NCBI RefSeq assembly: GCF_000716435.1
Contig: NZ_JNWO01000004.1
Span: 186,001-250,000 of the forward strand
Direction of reading: 5' to 3'
DNA length: 64,000 bases
Origin: Streptomyces xylophagus
GTDB lineage: Bacteria > Actinomycetota > Actinomycetes > Streptomycetales > Streptomycetaceae
Translations under genes and position numbers: made by a program
Part shown: piece after piece, positions 8,891 through 17,576 of the stretch
Layout of the letters: the number at the start of each line of letters is the position of its first letter
How positions within the stretch are numbered: position 1 is the stretch's first letter
The notes under the pieces: model-generated
What the model saw: the letters and a program-made list of their open reading frames with translations, nothing else
What the model was told of the DNA's origin: nothing
Databases searched by the model: none

Positions 8891-8919
8891 AGGTCCGCCT
8901 GGTGTGACCAGGCGGACCT
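8891..8919 (+). terminator. Perfect 12-bp hairpin after the DUF3151 gene
   Basis: The stem 8891-8902 pairs with 8908-8919 around loop TGTGA, without mismatch. It isolates the kynA-kynU unit from the upstream gene. Confidence 0.85.
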
Positions 8920-9027
8920 TGCGGACTCGGGGGACGATTGTGGAGGATGCCCGGTGGGGACCGGGGCCCCCGTGTCGGAATTCGGCAGGGGCGGACCGCT
9001 ACCCGGAGTACGCATCAGGAGACAGCG

Positions 9028-9867
9028 ATGTCCCAACCGGCTCAGGAACCTCAGGAGCCCGAGGCCCCGCATCTCGACTTCCAGGGAACGACCCCCTACG
9101 AGGACTACGTCCAGGCGGACGTCCTCACCCACCTTCAGCACACCCGCTCCGACGACCCCGGCGAAATGGTCTTCCTGGTCACCACCCAGGTGATGGAGCT
9201 GTGGTTCACCGTCATCGTCCACGAGTGGGAGACCGCCGCGCGCGCCCTGCGCGAGGACCGGGTGCCGGTCGCGGTCGACGCGCTGAAGCGTTCCGTACGC
9301 GAACTGGAGGCGCTGAACGCCTCCTGGCGGCCCCTCGGCCAGCTCACGCCGGCCCAGTTCAACTCCTACCGTGGCGCCCTCGGCGAGGGCTCCGGCTTTC
9401 AGTCGGCGATGTACCGCCGCATGGAGTTCCTGCTCGGTGAGAAGTCCGCGTCCATGCTCGTCCCGCACCGCGGCGCCCCGCGCGTGCACGCCGAGCTGGA
9501 GAAGGCCCTGCACGAACCGAGCCTCTACGACGAGGTGTTGAGGCTCCTCGACCGGCGCGGGCACGCGATTCCCGAGGCCGTGCTGAAGCGCGACGTGTCG
9601 CTGCGGTACGAGCCGTCGGAGGAGGTCGAGAAGGCATGGACCGACCTCTACTCCGGTGACGCGAACGACGAACTCGCCCGGCTGGGCGAGGCGTTGACCG
9701 ATGTCGCCGAGCTGGTGTGGCGATGGCGCAACGACCATCTCGTCTCCACCCGGCGCGCGATGGGCGCGAAGACCGGCACGGGCGGCTCCGCCGGGGTGGC
9801 CTGGCTGGAGAAGCGCGCGCAGAAGAACGTGTTCCCCGAGCTGTGGACGGCGCGCTCCCATGTCTGA
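9028..9867 (+). CDS. kynA: Tryptophan 2,3-dioxygenase
   Basis: This encodes 279 residues, a heme dioxygenase that opens the indole ring of L-tryptophan to give N-formylkynurenine. Family landmarks are YEDYVQADVLTHLQH near the N-terminus, LVTTQVMELWF, FQSAMYRRMEFLLG, and the C-terminal HLVSTRRAMGAKTGTGG, in which His237 is the expected proximal heme ligand. ATG at 9028 follows CAGGAGA. The stop codon overlaps the kynU start by 8 bp, so the two are translationally coupled. Together with a formamidase they convert tryptophan to anthranilate plus alanine, either for catabolism or as antibiotic precursors. Confidence 0.95.
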   Translation: MSQPAQEPQEPEAPHLDFQGTTPYEDYVQADVLTHLQHTRSDDPGEMVFLVTTQVMELWFTVIVHEWETAARALREDRVPVAVDALKRSVRELEALNASWRPLGQLTPAQFNSYRGALGEGSGFQSAMYRRMEFLLGEKSASMLVPHRGAPRVHAELEKALHEPSLYDEVLRLLDRRGHAIPEAVLKRDVSLRYEPSEEVEKAWTDLYSGDANDELARLGEALTDVAELVWRWRNDHLVSTRRAMGAKTGTGGSAGVAWLEKRAQKNVFPELWTARSHV

Positions 9868-11050
9868 ACTCGCGCGCAGGGCAGAGAAGTTGGACGCCGC
9901 TGACGAACTGGCGGGTGTGCGTGCGCAGTTCGTCCTCGACGACGTGGTGTATCTGGACGGGAACTCGCTCGGCGCGCTGCCGGCGTCGGTCCCCGGCCGG
10001 GTCGAGGACGTGGTCCGTCGTCAGTGGGGCGAGCTGCGCATCCGCTCCTGGGACGAGAGCGGCTGGTGGACCGCGCCCGAGCGGATCGGGGACCGTATCG
10101 CTCCGCTGGTCGGGGCGGCGGCCGGGCAGATCGTCGTGGGCGATTCCACAAGTGTCAATGTCTTCAAGGCACTTGTGGGTGCCGTGCGGCTGGCGGGGGA
10201 GGGGCGGGACGAGATCGTCGTCGACGCGACGACCTTCCCCACGGACGGGTACATCGCCGAGTCGGCGGCCCGGATGACCGGCTGCACGCTGCGGCCGGTG
10301 ACCCCGGCGGAGGTCCCGGGCGTGCTCGGCGACCGCACGGCGGCGGTACTCCTCAACCACGTCGACTACCGCACCGGCCGGCTGCACGACCTGCCCGCGC
10401 TCACGGCCGCGGTGCATGCGGCCGGTGCTGTGGCCGTCTGGGACCTGTGCCACAGCGCGGGCGCCCTGCCGGTCGGGCTCGACGAGCACGGCGTGGACCT
10501 CGCGGTCGGCTGCACCTACAAGTACCTGAACGGCGGCCCGGGTTCACCGGCGTACCTCTATGTGCGCCGGGAGTTGCAGGACCGCTTCGACTCCCCGCTC
10601 CCCGGCTGGAACTCGCACGCCGAACCCTTCGGCATGCGGCCCGCCTACGAACCGGCGGCGGGCGCGTTGCGCGGTCGCGTCGGCACGCCGGACATCCTGT
10701 CCATGCTCGCCCTCGAAGCCGCCCTGGAGGTGTGGGACGGCGACGGCGTCTCGATCGAGGCCGTGCGCGCCAAGTCCCTCGCCCTGACGGACTTCTTCCT
10801 GGAGTGCGTGACGTCGTACGTCCCGGCCGGGCGGGTGGAGACGGTGACCCCGGTGGCCCATGCGGAGCGGGGCAGCCAGGTCGCGCTGCGCTGCGCGGAC
10901 GCCGGTGACGTGATGAAGCGGCTGATCGAGCGGGGCGTGGTCGGCGACTTCCGGCACCCGGACGTACTGCGGTTCGGATTCACGCCGTTGTACGTCGGGT
11001 TCGGGGACGTGGAGCGGGCGGCGCGTGTGCTGGGAGACGTAGTCCGCTAG
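9860..11050 (+). CDS. kynU: Kynureninase
   Basis: This encodes 396 residues, a PLP fold-type I enzyme that hydrolyses kynurenine to anthranilate and alanine. Key features are DGNSLGALP near residue 34, SWDESGWW, GDSTSVNVFK, the PLP-anchoring Lys221 in CTYKYLNGGPG, and RVGTPDILSM. The ATG at 9860 lies inside the end of kynA (8-bp overlap), so I chose it over the open frame upstream. The gene ends 15 bp from the convergent TetR gene with no room for a strong terminator. Length is typical of bacterial kynureninases. Confidence 0.95.
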   Translation: MSELARRAEKLDAADELAGVRAQFVLDDVVYLDGNSLGALPASVPGRVEDVVRRQWGELRIRSWDESGWWTAPERIGDRIAPLVGAAAGQIVVGDSTSVNVFKALVGAVRLAGEGRDEIVVDATTFPTDGYIAESAARMTGCTLRPVTPAEVPGVLGDRTAAVLLNHVDYRTGRLHDLPALTAAVHAAGAVAVWDLCHSAGALPVGLDEHGVDLAVGCTYKYLNGGPGSPAYLYVRRELQDRFDSPLPGWNSHAEPFGMRPAYEPAAGALRGRVGTPDILSMLALEAALEVWDGDGVSIEAVRAKSLALTDFFLECVTSYVPAGRVETVTPVAHAERGSQVALRCADAGDVMKRLIERGVVGDFRHPDVLRFGFTPLYVGFGDVERAARVLGDVVR

Positions 11051-11065
11051 AAGCTGTACCCGCAT

Positions 11066-11701
11066 CTAACCGTCGTGGTGCATGGGAGTGGTTAGCGTGC
11101 CTGTGACGAACACCCCTGCCACGGCGGCGGCCCGCGCGGCGCGTGCGGCCCGCTCCGCGGCGGGGGCGTCCGGGGCCGTCCCGGTGGTCAGCAACTCGTA
11201 GTAGAGGGGCGCCGACACGGCCCGTACGACCTGGGCGGCATCGGTGCCTGCGGGCAACTCCCCGCGCGCCACGGCCTGTTCGACGCAGGGCGCCCACTCG
11301 GCGACCCGCACCTCGTAGAAGTGGCGCAGGGCCTCGGCCGTACGGTCGTCGCAGGTAGCGGCGGCGATGACCGCGCGGAACAGGGCGCCTTGGCGGGGGT
11401 CGGCCAAAGTGCGCTGCACCAGCAGGGCGTTGGCGCGCAGGTCGCCGAGCAGCGAGCCCGTCTCCTCGCGGGGGAGCGACTGTTCGGCCATGTCGACGAG
11501 CAGGTCCGCGACCAGCGCGGTCACCGAACCCCAGCGCCGGTACACCGTGGTCTTGCCGACCTCGGCCCGCCGGGCGACGTCCGAGAGGTCGAGCCGGTCG
11601 ACACCCTGCTCGGCCAGCACATCACCCGCGGCGCGCAGCACCGCCGTACGGACGCGTGCGGTGCGGCCGCCGGGGCGCAGGGTGCCGGGTTCGGTGGACA
11701 T
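11066..11701 (-). CDS. TetR/AcrR family transcriptional regulator
   Basis: This encodes 211 residues. The N-terminal HTH has the TetR pattern LRAAGDVLAEQGVDRLDLSDVARRAEVGKTTVYRRWGS (shown here in pieces at residues 22-59: VDRLDLSDVARRAEVGKTTV). The C-terminal part is a helical ligand-binding domain. ATG at 11701 follows AAGGAGACC at good spacing; an in-frame ATG at 11767 lacks this. It is divergent from the hydrolase at 11966 and convergent with kynU, so it may control the hydrolase or the kyn genes; this is inferred from position only. The effector is unknown. Confidence 0.9.
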   Translation of the reverse strand: MSTEPGTLRPGGRTARVRTAVLRAAGDVLAEQGVDRLDLSDVARRAEVGKTTVYRRWGSVTALVADLLVDMAEQSLPREETGSLLGDLRANALLVQRTLADPRQGALFRAVIAAATCDDRTAEALRHFYEVRVAEWAPCVEQAVARGELPAGTDAAQVVRAVSAPLYYELLTTGTAPDAPAAERAARAARAAAVAGVFVTGTLTTPMHHDG

Positions 11702-11965
11702 CGCGGTCTCCTTGGTGTGCCGACGAGGGGGTGACGAGATGCTGACAAGGTGTGCCGTGACGGGCATGGTGTCAGCGTAACGAAACAGCAGAACCGTTTA
11801 ACCCTCACCCAGCGTGACATCCGCGTGTCCGCGCACGTCACCGGCCTGGTAGCGTCCCGCCAACGGCCGCAATCTTCTCCAGGTCCGCCACATCCGAACC
11901 GTCCAAATCCTCCCCCAGTGCCGAAAGCCTGGGAGGTACCCCCATCGTCGCTGAGAGGTTGGAGC

Positions 11966-12871
11966 ATGCCGGACGACGTCGCCGCACGTGCCGCCGCAGA
12001 AGAGGAGTCCGCCTTCTCGCACCCCGCCGTCGACCCCGACAGCACCGCCGCGTACGGCGACCACCCCGACCAGGTGATCGACTTCTACGCCCCGCGCGGC
12101 GAACGCGTGCCGGGCGAGCCTGCCCCTCTGGTCGTAGTACTCCACGGGGGCGCGTGGCGCGCCCCGTACGACCGTCGGCACATCACCCCGTTCGCGGACT
12201 TCCTCGCCCACCGGGGCTTCGCGGTGGCCAACGTCGAGTATCGACGGGGGCCTGCGAGTCCCGCGGAGGGCGCTTCGATCCCGGCGCAGGGTGGTGCGAC
12301 GGGCCTGGTCGCCGGCCGCTGGCCGGACACCTTCGACGACGTCGCGGCGGCGCTGGACGCGCTCCCCGCGCTCGTACGGGTGGCGTTGCCGCAGGCCGAT
12401 CCGCGCCGCACGGTGATCACCGGCCACTCGGCGGGCGGTCATCTGGCCCTGTGGGCGGCGGCCCGGCATGTCCTCCCCAAGGACTCCCCCTGGCGCACCG
12501 ACGCCCCCGCCGCCCTGCGCGGAGTGGTCGCCCTCGCCCCGATCGCCGACTTCACGGTCGCCGAGAAACTCGCCGTGTGCGGCGGAGCGGCCGGTCAACT
12601 CCTGGGCGGCGAAGCCAAGTTCGCCGAACGGCTGCCGTACGCGGACCCGACGTTCCTCCTCCCCACCGGCATCGCGACCACCCTCGTCCAGGGCCGCGCC
12701 GACGTCGACGTCCCCCAGGCGGTCGCCGAGTCCTACGCGGACGCGGCGGCGAAGTCGGGCGAGGTGGTCGGCCTCACGCTCCTGGAGGACGTGGGTCACT
12801 TCCCGTTGATCGACCCGGCGGCGGACGCGTGCGCGGTGGTCGCGGAGGAGATCGCACAGTTGGCGTGGTGA
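11966..12871 (+). CDS. Alpha/beta hydrolase, possible kynurenine formamidase
   Basis: This encodes 301 residues with the alpha/beta hydrolase-3 pattern: oxyanion motif HGGAW at residues 60-64, nucleophile Ser155 in GHSAGGHL, an acid at Asp246 or Asp248 in RADVDVP, and His278 in VGHFPL. Arylformamidases of the hormone-sensitive-lipase type have this same HGGxW plus GHSAG layout and act on N-formylkynurenine. That reaction is the one missing between kynA and kynU, which lie 0.9 kb away, so the assignment is reasonable but rests on context. GAGAGG precedes ATG 11966. A short unusual insertion (GPASPAEGASIPAQGGATG) sits around residues 95-113. Confidence 0.75.
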   Translation: MPDDVAARAAAEEESAFSHPAVDPDSTAAYGDHPDQVIDFYAPRGERVPGEPAPLVVVLHGGAWRAPYDRRHITPFADFLAHRGFAVANVEYRRGPASPAEGASIPAQGGATGLVAGRWPDTFDDVAAALDALPALVRVALPQADPRRTVITGHSAGGHLALWAAARHVLPKDSPWRTDAPAALRGVVALAPIADFTVAEKLAVCGGAAGQLLGGEAKFAERLPYADPTFLLPTGIATTLVQGRADVDVPQAVAESYADAAAKSGEVVGLTLLEDVGHFPLIDPAADACAVVAEEIAQLAW

Positions 12872-12892
12872 GCGCCCCTCGCCCGCCCCGGT

Positions 12893-12912
12893 CATACCCG
12901 TAGTACCTGAGA
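12893..12912 (+). promoter_or_regulatory. Copy 1 of a 20-bp motif shared by two two-component operons
   Basis: The motif CATACCCGTAGTACCTGAGA lies 108 bp before the secreted hydrolase that heads the first operon. It matches 17497-17516 at 19 of 20 positions. It is probably an operator or promoter element recognised by one or both NarL-type regulators. Confidence 0.6.
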
Positions 12913-13020
12913 GCTACGACGCAGATGAGCTCCCTGGCGTGACGCGGACGACGAGCGCGGATCCGTAATTTCCCTTCCAGATGAGCCCGACGGCCGGGCG
13001 GACTGGGAGGGGGGACGGCG

Positions 13021-14121
13021 ATGGGGCTCGACACGGGGGCGGGGCTCGATACGGGGGTAGGGCTCGATACGGAGGTGCACCGGGCGGCAACTGCCGGGTG
13101 GAGTACGGAAGTTTCCGCGCCGAGAGCGGCCGGCCGCGCCAGCAGCCCCGGCCGGCCCAACCGACCTCGCACCGGCAGATGGCGCCGCGCCCTCCTCGCC
13201 GCGCTGGTCACCACCGCCATAGTGATCCCCCTCTCGGCCGCGGCGCAGCCCGAGATCCCGGCACCGAAACCCGCCGCCCTCGCCCCGCTCACGTCGGCCA
13301 CGCTGGACGAGGCGTACGCGGCGAACCGGGCCAATGCCTCCGAGGCGTCCCGCATGGCAGCCGCCGACGGCGACGAGCATCGCGCTACGGCAGACCGTGC
13401 GATGGCCGACCCCGCCCGCCGCTTCCTCGCCTTCGACGGGCGGGGCGAGGGCCAAGCGGCGGAGATTTTCGGTGACTTGGCGCACGCCGAGCACGTGGCC
13501 GTCCTGGTGCCGGGCTCGGACACCTCGCTCGACACCTACGACCGCTTCCGCGCGACCGCCCTGAACCTGCGCCGCCAACTGACCCTGGACGCCCCGCATT
13601 CGCCTACGGCGGTCGTGGCCTGGCTCGGCTACCGGACCCCGCGCACGGTGAGCACCACCGTGCTGACCGCAGACAGAGCGGACCAAGCGGCCCCGCAGCT
13701 ACGGGAGTTCATACGACAGCTGCACGACATCACCGGCCGTGAGGCACAGGTCGCGCTGGTGTGCCACTCGTACGGCACGGTCGTCTGCGGTCGTGCCGCC
13801 GCCGGTCTGGACGTGGCGGACATCGCCCTGATCGGCAGCCCCGGCACGGGTGCCGACTCCGCCGCCGACCTGCACACCCCGGCCCGCGTGTGGGCGGGGC
13901 GTGGCCGCGACGACTGGATCGGAGACGTCCCGCACGTCAGCGCTGACCTCTTCGGTACGACCGTCGGCTTCGGCACCGACCCGGTGTCCCCGGCGTTCGG
14001 CGCCCGCGTCTTCGCGGCCGGCGACGTCGGCCACAGCGACTACTTCTCCCCGGGCTCGGCCTCCCTGGCCAACCTCGCCCGGATCGTCCTGGGCGAGACC
14101 TCGGAGGTGACCCATGCGTGA
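13021..14121 (+). CDS. Exported alpha/beta hydrolase, DUF1023-like
   Basis: This encodes 366 residues. The N-terminus starts with three near-identical GLDTG/TEV hexads coded by an 18-bp tandem repeat, then a basic region RPRTGRWRR, and a hydrophobic segment at about 56-74 ending in AAAQPE, so it is secreted or membrane-anchored with an unusually long n-region. The catalytic domain has VLVPGSDTSLDTYD, nucleophile Ser250 in CHSYGTVVCG, and His338 in VGHSDYF, as in the DUF1023 hydrolase family. GGGAGGGGGG lies 6 nt before ATG 13021, which supports this start. The stop overlaps the next gene by 8 bp, which makes it the first gene of a four-gene operon. Confidence 0.85.
   Translation: MGLDTGAGLDTGVGLDTEVHRAATAGWSTEVSAPRAAGRASSPGRPNRPRTGRWRRALLAALVTTAIVIPLSAAAQPEIPAPKPAALAPLTSATLDEAYAANRANASEASRMAAADGDEHRATADRAMADPARRFLAFDGRGEGQAAEIFGDLAHAEHVAVLVPGSDTSLDTYDRFRATALNLRRQLTLDAPHSPTAVVAWLGYRTPRTVSTTVLTADRADQAAPQLREFIRQLHDITGREAQVALVCHSYGTVVCGRAAAGLDVADIALIGSPGTGADSAADLHTPARVWAGRGRDDWIGDVPHVSADLFGTTVGFGTDPVSPAFGARVFAAGDVGHSDYFSPGSASLANLARIVLGETSEVTHA
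13023..13076 (+). repeat. Three tandem 18-bp units inside a coding region
   Basis: Units at 13023-13040, 13041-13058 and 13059-13076 are in frame and encode GLDTGA, GLDTGV and GLDTEV at the extreme N-terminus of the exported hydrolase. They differ at one to four positions. Confidence 0.85.
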
Positions 14122-15358
14122 CCGCAGCCTCAGCGGCGTGATGGACGGGAACAGGATCGGCACCGGGATACGGCAGGGCATCGTCGGCATACGGCGAGGC
14201 GCCACCCGTGTCGACGCCGCGACCCCGCCCGACCGGGACCGTGCCGTGGACGCTCTGCGCGCCTTCGCGATCCTCGGTGTCGTCATGGGCCACTGGTTGG
14301 TGACGGCCCTGGTCGCGGACAGCGGGGCGCTGCACACGGCGAGCCCCTTGCAGCACATGCCCTGGCTCGCGCCCATCTCCTGGGTGTTCCAGACGCTGGC
14401 GGTGTTCTTCCTGGTGGGCGGTCATGTGGCGACCCGGGGTCACGCCTCCGCACGGGCCCGGGGCACGACGTACGGTCAATGGCTGACCGCCCGTCTGTCC
14501 CGGCTGTTCAGGCCGGTGGCGGCAGTCCTCACCCTGTGGACGGTGGTCGCGATCGCGCTGCTGCTGTCCGGCGCGGACTTCGAAACGGTCCGCGCGCTGG
14601 TCAAGTTGGCGCTGTCCCCGATGTGGTTCCTGGTCGTGTTCGCGGGTCTGACGGCGGCCACTCCGCTCGTCGCGCGGCTCAACCCGCTGTGGCCGCTGGC
14701 CGTCGTACTGCACGTGGACCTGATCCGTTTCGGCTTGGGCGGCCCGTCCTGGCTCGGCTGGGTGAACGTGGCGGCCGGCTGGCTGGTGCCCTACACCCTG
14801 GGCGCGGCCTGGACCCGGGGCGAGTTGGACCGTGCCCGGGCGGGCTGGGTCCTGCTGGCAGGCGGTACGGCGGCGACGGCGGCACTCGTCCTCTTGGCGC
14901 GCTACCCGGCGTCGATGGTCGGCGTCCCCGGCGGCACGATCTCCAACCTGGACCCGCCGACCCTGGCCGCCGTCACCTTCGGCCTGGCCCAGTGCGGCCT
15001 GGCCCTGCTCCTCCGCGACCGCCTGCGCCGCACGATGCGCCGCCCGCTCGTCTGGTCGGCGGTAGCCCTGGTCAACCTCTCCGCGATGACGATCTTCCTC
15101 TGGCACCAGACCGCCCTGATGGCCACCACCGCCACGATGCTGCCCGCCGGTCACCTGCCGGGCCTGCACACACTCCCCGACGACCTGACCTGGGTGGCGG
15201 CCCGAGTGGCATGGCTCCCGGTGTTCGCGCTGGCCCTGACGATCTGCTGGACGGCGTTCCGGACGTACGAACAGGACCCGCGTCCCCGTCCGATCCGCAC
15301 CCGCATGCGCCTCCGCTTCCGTACCCGCATCCGAGCGAAGTCCCCTCACCGTGCCTAG
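14114..15358 (+). CDS. Acyltransferase family 3 membrane protein
   Basis: This encodes 414 residues with about ten hydrophobic helices. The segment DRDRAVDALRAFAILGVVMGHW puts a conserved Arg and His at the start of TM1, the signature of the acyltransferase-3/OafA family, which moves acyl groups onto extracellular sugars, lipids or peptides. Other family pieces are FFLVGGHVATR, RLSRLFRPV, SPMWFL, and LWHQTALM. It overlaps the hydrolase upstream by 8 bp and the histidine kinase downstream by 8 bp, so all are translated as one coupled unit. The acceptor is unknown; the Arg-rich tail (residues about 392-412) is likely cytoplasmic. Confidence 0.9.
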   Translation: MRDRSLSGVMDGNRIGTGIRQGIVGIRRGATRVDAATPPDRDRAVDALRAFAILGVVMGHWLVTALVADSGALHTASPLQHMPWLAPISWVFQTLAVFFLVGGHVATRGHASARARGTTYGQWLTARLSRLFRPVAAVLTLWTVVAIALLLSGADFETVRALVKLALSPMWFLVVFAGLTAATPLVARLNPLWPLAVVLHVDLIRFGLGGPSWLGWVNVAAGWLVPYTLGAAWTRGELDRARAGWVLLAGGTAATAALVLLARYPASMVGVPGGTISNLDPPTLAAVTFGLAQCGLALLLRDRLRRTMRRPLVWSAVALVNLSAMTIFLWHQTALMATTATMLPAGHLPGLHTLPDDLTWVAARVAWLPVFALALTICWTAFRTYEQDPRPRPIRTRMRLRFRTRIRAKSPHRA

Positions 15359-16781
15359 GGTTGACCGGGTGAACGCAGCCGCCGACGGTGCCGAGCCCGC
15401 GCAGGGGACATCCGCACCCGTCCCCGCGCCGGGACCGCACATCTCCAAACGCCGCTGGCTTCGCTACCTGGTGTACGCCCTCGTCTCCCTCGCCGCCCTG
15501 GGCCTCTCCCTGTCCGGCACGGACGAGATGATGGGCGAGTACAAACTGGGCGTACCCCAGGGCGTGTTGGCCGGTTTCGCGCAGGGCGTCGCCCTGGTCC
15601 TCGCCCTGCGTCGGCCCGTCCCCGCCTGGGCCCTGTCCCTCACCGCCACGGCCGTCACCGCACTGGCCGCGCGTGCTGCCATGGATCCCCGCCCCGCCCT
15701 GGGGCAAGTCCCGTACCCCGGCACCGGCCCCGGTCCCGACTGGCCCTGGAGCACCACCGAAGTCATCGTCCAGGCCGCCGTCCTCCTGCTCGTGGCCCTG
15801 CGCGTGCCCACCCGCAGAGCTCTCGCGGCGCTGGGCGTGACCGGCCTGACGACGTTCGTCATCCAGGGTGTGCTCGGCGCCCAGAGCTACTCCTCGACGG
15901 GCACGCTCGCGGTGGCCGTCTGCGCGGTCGCCGTCCTCGTCGGCACCACCCTGCGCGGCCGCAGCGAGGCCCGCACCCAGCTCGTGGAGCAGGTGACGAT
16001 CACGGCGGAGGAGCGCAACCGCCGCACCCTCCTGGAGGAGCGCAGCCGTATCGCCCGTGAGCTGCACGACGTGGTCGCCCACCACATGTCGGTGATCTCC
16101 ATCCAGGCCCAGGTCGCGCCCCACCTGGTCGAGAACCCGTCGGAGGAGCTCAAGGAGAACCTCGCCGGCATCCGACAGAACGCCCTCGAAGCCCTCACCG
16201 AACTGCGCCGGGTGCTCGGCGTGCTCCGCTCGGAGAACCCGGAGTATCCGGAGGACCCGTACGCCATCGGCGGCGCCGGTACGGGTGCCGCCCCTGATGC
16301 CCCGCAGCCCACCCTGGATCGCCTGGACGCCCTGATGGAGAACACCAGGGCCGCCGGTCTCGACGTGCGCAGCGATGTCAGGGGCGAGGTGCTCGCGCTG
16401 GCACCCGGGGTGGAGCTGTCGGCGTACCGGATCATCCAGGAGGCGCTCAGCAACGCGCTGCGTCACGCCCCCGGTTCCACGGTCGCCGTCGAGGTCACCC
16501 ACGCCCCCGACGGGCTGCGGCTGTTCGTCACCAACTCCCGTCCGCAGCAGCCCGTTCCGCCCTCCCCGGGCGCTGGTCACGGCCTGCTCGGCATGCGGGA
16601 GCGGGCGGCGATGCTGGGCGGACACGTGACCGCGGGGAGGACGTTCCAGGGCGGCTTCGCGGTCGTGGCGTTCCTGCCCCGGGACGGTGTCGCCCGTCCC
16701 GCCGAACCAGCCGGTCCCTCCGGTGCCGGCACGTCCGCCGTTCCCGAGTTCATCTTCCCGACAGGAGACGACATCCCATGA
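15351..16781 (+). CDS. Sensor histidine kinase, HisKA_3 type (first pair)
   Basis: This encodes 476 residues from GTG 15351, overlapping the acyltransferase gene by 8 bp; GTG 15369 is an alternative. About five hydrophobic segments fill residues 35-200. The dimerisation domain has the HisKA_3 phospho-acceptor His239 in ARELHDVVAHHMSV, followed by LTELRRVLGVLR and an HATPase_c domain with YRIIQEALSNALRHAPGS and GHGLLGMRERAAMLGG. It phosphorylates the NarL-type regulator encoded next, with which it overlaps by ATGA. The stimulus is unknown, but coupling to a secreted hydrolase and an acyltransferase suggests a cell-envelope signal (inference). Confidence 0.93.
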   Translation: MPRVDRVNAAADGAEPAQGTSAPVPAPGPHISKRRWLRYLVYALVSLAALGLSLSGTDEMMGEYKLGVPQGVLAGFAQGVALVLALRRPVPAWALSLTATAVTALAARAAMDPRPALGQVPYPGTGPGPDWPWSTTEVIVQAAVLLLVALRVPTRRALAALGVTGLTTFVIQGVLGAQSYSSTGTLAVAVCAVAVLVGTTLRGRSEARTQLVEQVTITAEERNRRTLLEERSRIARELHDVVAHHMSVISIQAQVAPHLVENPSEELKENLAGIRQNALEALTELRRVLGVLRSENPEYPEDPYAIGGAGTGAAPDAPQPTLDRLDALMENTRAAGLDVRSDVRGEVLALAPGVELSAYRIIQEALSNALRHAPGSTVAVEVTHAPDGLRLFVTNSRPQQPVPPSPGAGHGLLGMRERAAMLGGHVTAGRTFQGGFAVVAFLPRDGVARPAEPAGPSGAGTSAVPEFIFPTGDDIP

Positions 16782-17455
16782 CGAGCGGCACCATCCGCGT
16801 ACTCATCGCCGACGACCAGCAGATGGTCCGGCAGGGCTTCACCGTGCTTCTCAACGCCCAGCCCGGCATAGAGGTCGTCGGCCAGGCGGTCGACGGCCTG
16901 GACGCGGTGGCCAAGGTCGCCGAACTCGCCCCGGACGTCGTCCTCATGGACATCCGCATGCCCGAACTCGGCGGCATCGAGGCCACCCGCCGCATCACGG
17001 TCGCGACCCCGCAGATCAAGGTGCTGGTGCTCACCACCTTCGACCTCGACGAGTACGTGTACGAGGCGCTGCGGGCGGGCGCCTCCGGCTTCCTCCTCAA
17101 GGACGCGTCCGCCGAGCAACTGGCCGAGGCGGTACGGGTGGTGGCGGCCGGTGACGCACTGCTCGCGCCGGGCGTCACGCGCCGCCTGATCGCCGAGTTC
17201 TCCCGACTGAACGGCACACCGCGCACCCCGCTCAAGTCCCGCGTCGGCGACCTCACCGAGCGGGAGACGGAGGTGCTCGCGCTGATCGCGCAGGGCCTGT
17301 CGAACGCGGAGATCGCCGAGCACCTGGTGGTCGCCGAGCAGACCGTGAAGACCCATGTGGGCCGCATCCTGGTGAAGTTGGGGCTGCGCGACCGTACGCA
17401 GGCGGCGGTGTTCGCCTACGAGTCGGGGCTGGTCCGGCCGGGCGGGGGCCGCTGA
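16778..17455 (+). CDS. NarL/LuxR-type response regulator (first pair)
   Basis: This encodes 225 residues. The receiver domain shows the acidic pair Asp12-Asp13, phospho-acceptor Asp58 in VVLMDIRMPELGG, and the switch Lys in FLLKDAS. The C-terminal LuxR HTH is LTERETEVLALIAQGLSNAEIAEHL with ARQTVKTH-like AEQTVKTHVGRILVKLG. It overlaps the kinase by 4 bp. Its closest neighbour in sequence is the second regulator at 18944, so the two pairs arose by duplication. It may bind the 20-bp motif at 12893 and 17497. Confidence 0.95.
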   Translation: MTSGTIRVLIADDQQMVRQGFTVLLNAQPGIEVVGQAVDGLDAVAKVAELAPDVVLMDIRMPELGGIEATRRITVATPQIKVLVLTTFDLDEYVYEALRAGASGFLLKDASAEQLAEAVRVVAAGDALLAPGVTRRLIAEFSRLNGTPRTPLKSRVGDLTERETEVLALIAQGLSNAEIAEHLVVAEQTVKTHVGRILVKLGLRDRTQAAVFAYESGLVRPGGGR

Positions 17456-17496
17456 AGCCACGGGAGCCAAAGTGCCGCTGAAGCCGGGCCGTCAGG

Positions 17497-17516
17497 CATA
17501 CCCGTAGTACTTGAGA
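17497..17516 (+). promoter_or_regulatory. Copy 2 of the 20-bp motif shared by two two-component operons
   Basis: CATACCCGTAGTACTTGAGA lies 60-66 bp before the second kinase gene and 41 bp after the first regulator gene. It differs from 12893-12912 by one base. Confidence 0.6.
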
Positions 17517-17576
17517 CGGACGGACCAGGACCCTTCTCACAGGTGACGACGGCTACCCGCCCCTCCGCCTACCGTT

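Noticed and set aside
8086..9861. Minus-strand frame of 591 codons
   Set aside because: It runs antisense through the minisatellite, DUF3151 and kynA; the composition is Arg/Pro/Ser only.
11777..11797. Possible TetR operator in the TetR-hydrolase gap (AACG...CGTT)
   Set aside because: Only four bases per arm match, which is too weak to separate from chance.
13937..15448. Minus-strand frame of 503 codons
   Set aside because: It is the shadow of the acyltransferase gene, which has clear domain support.
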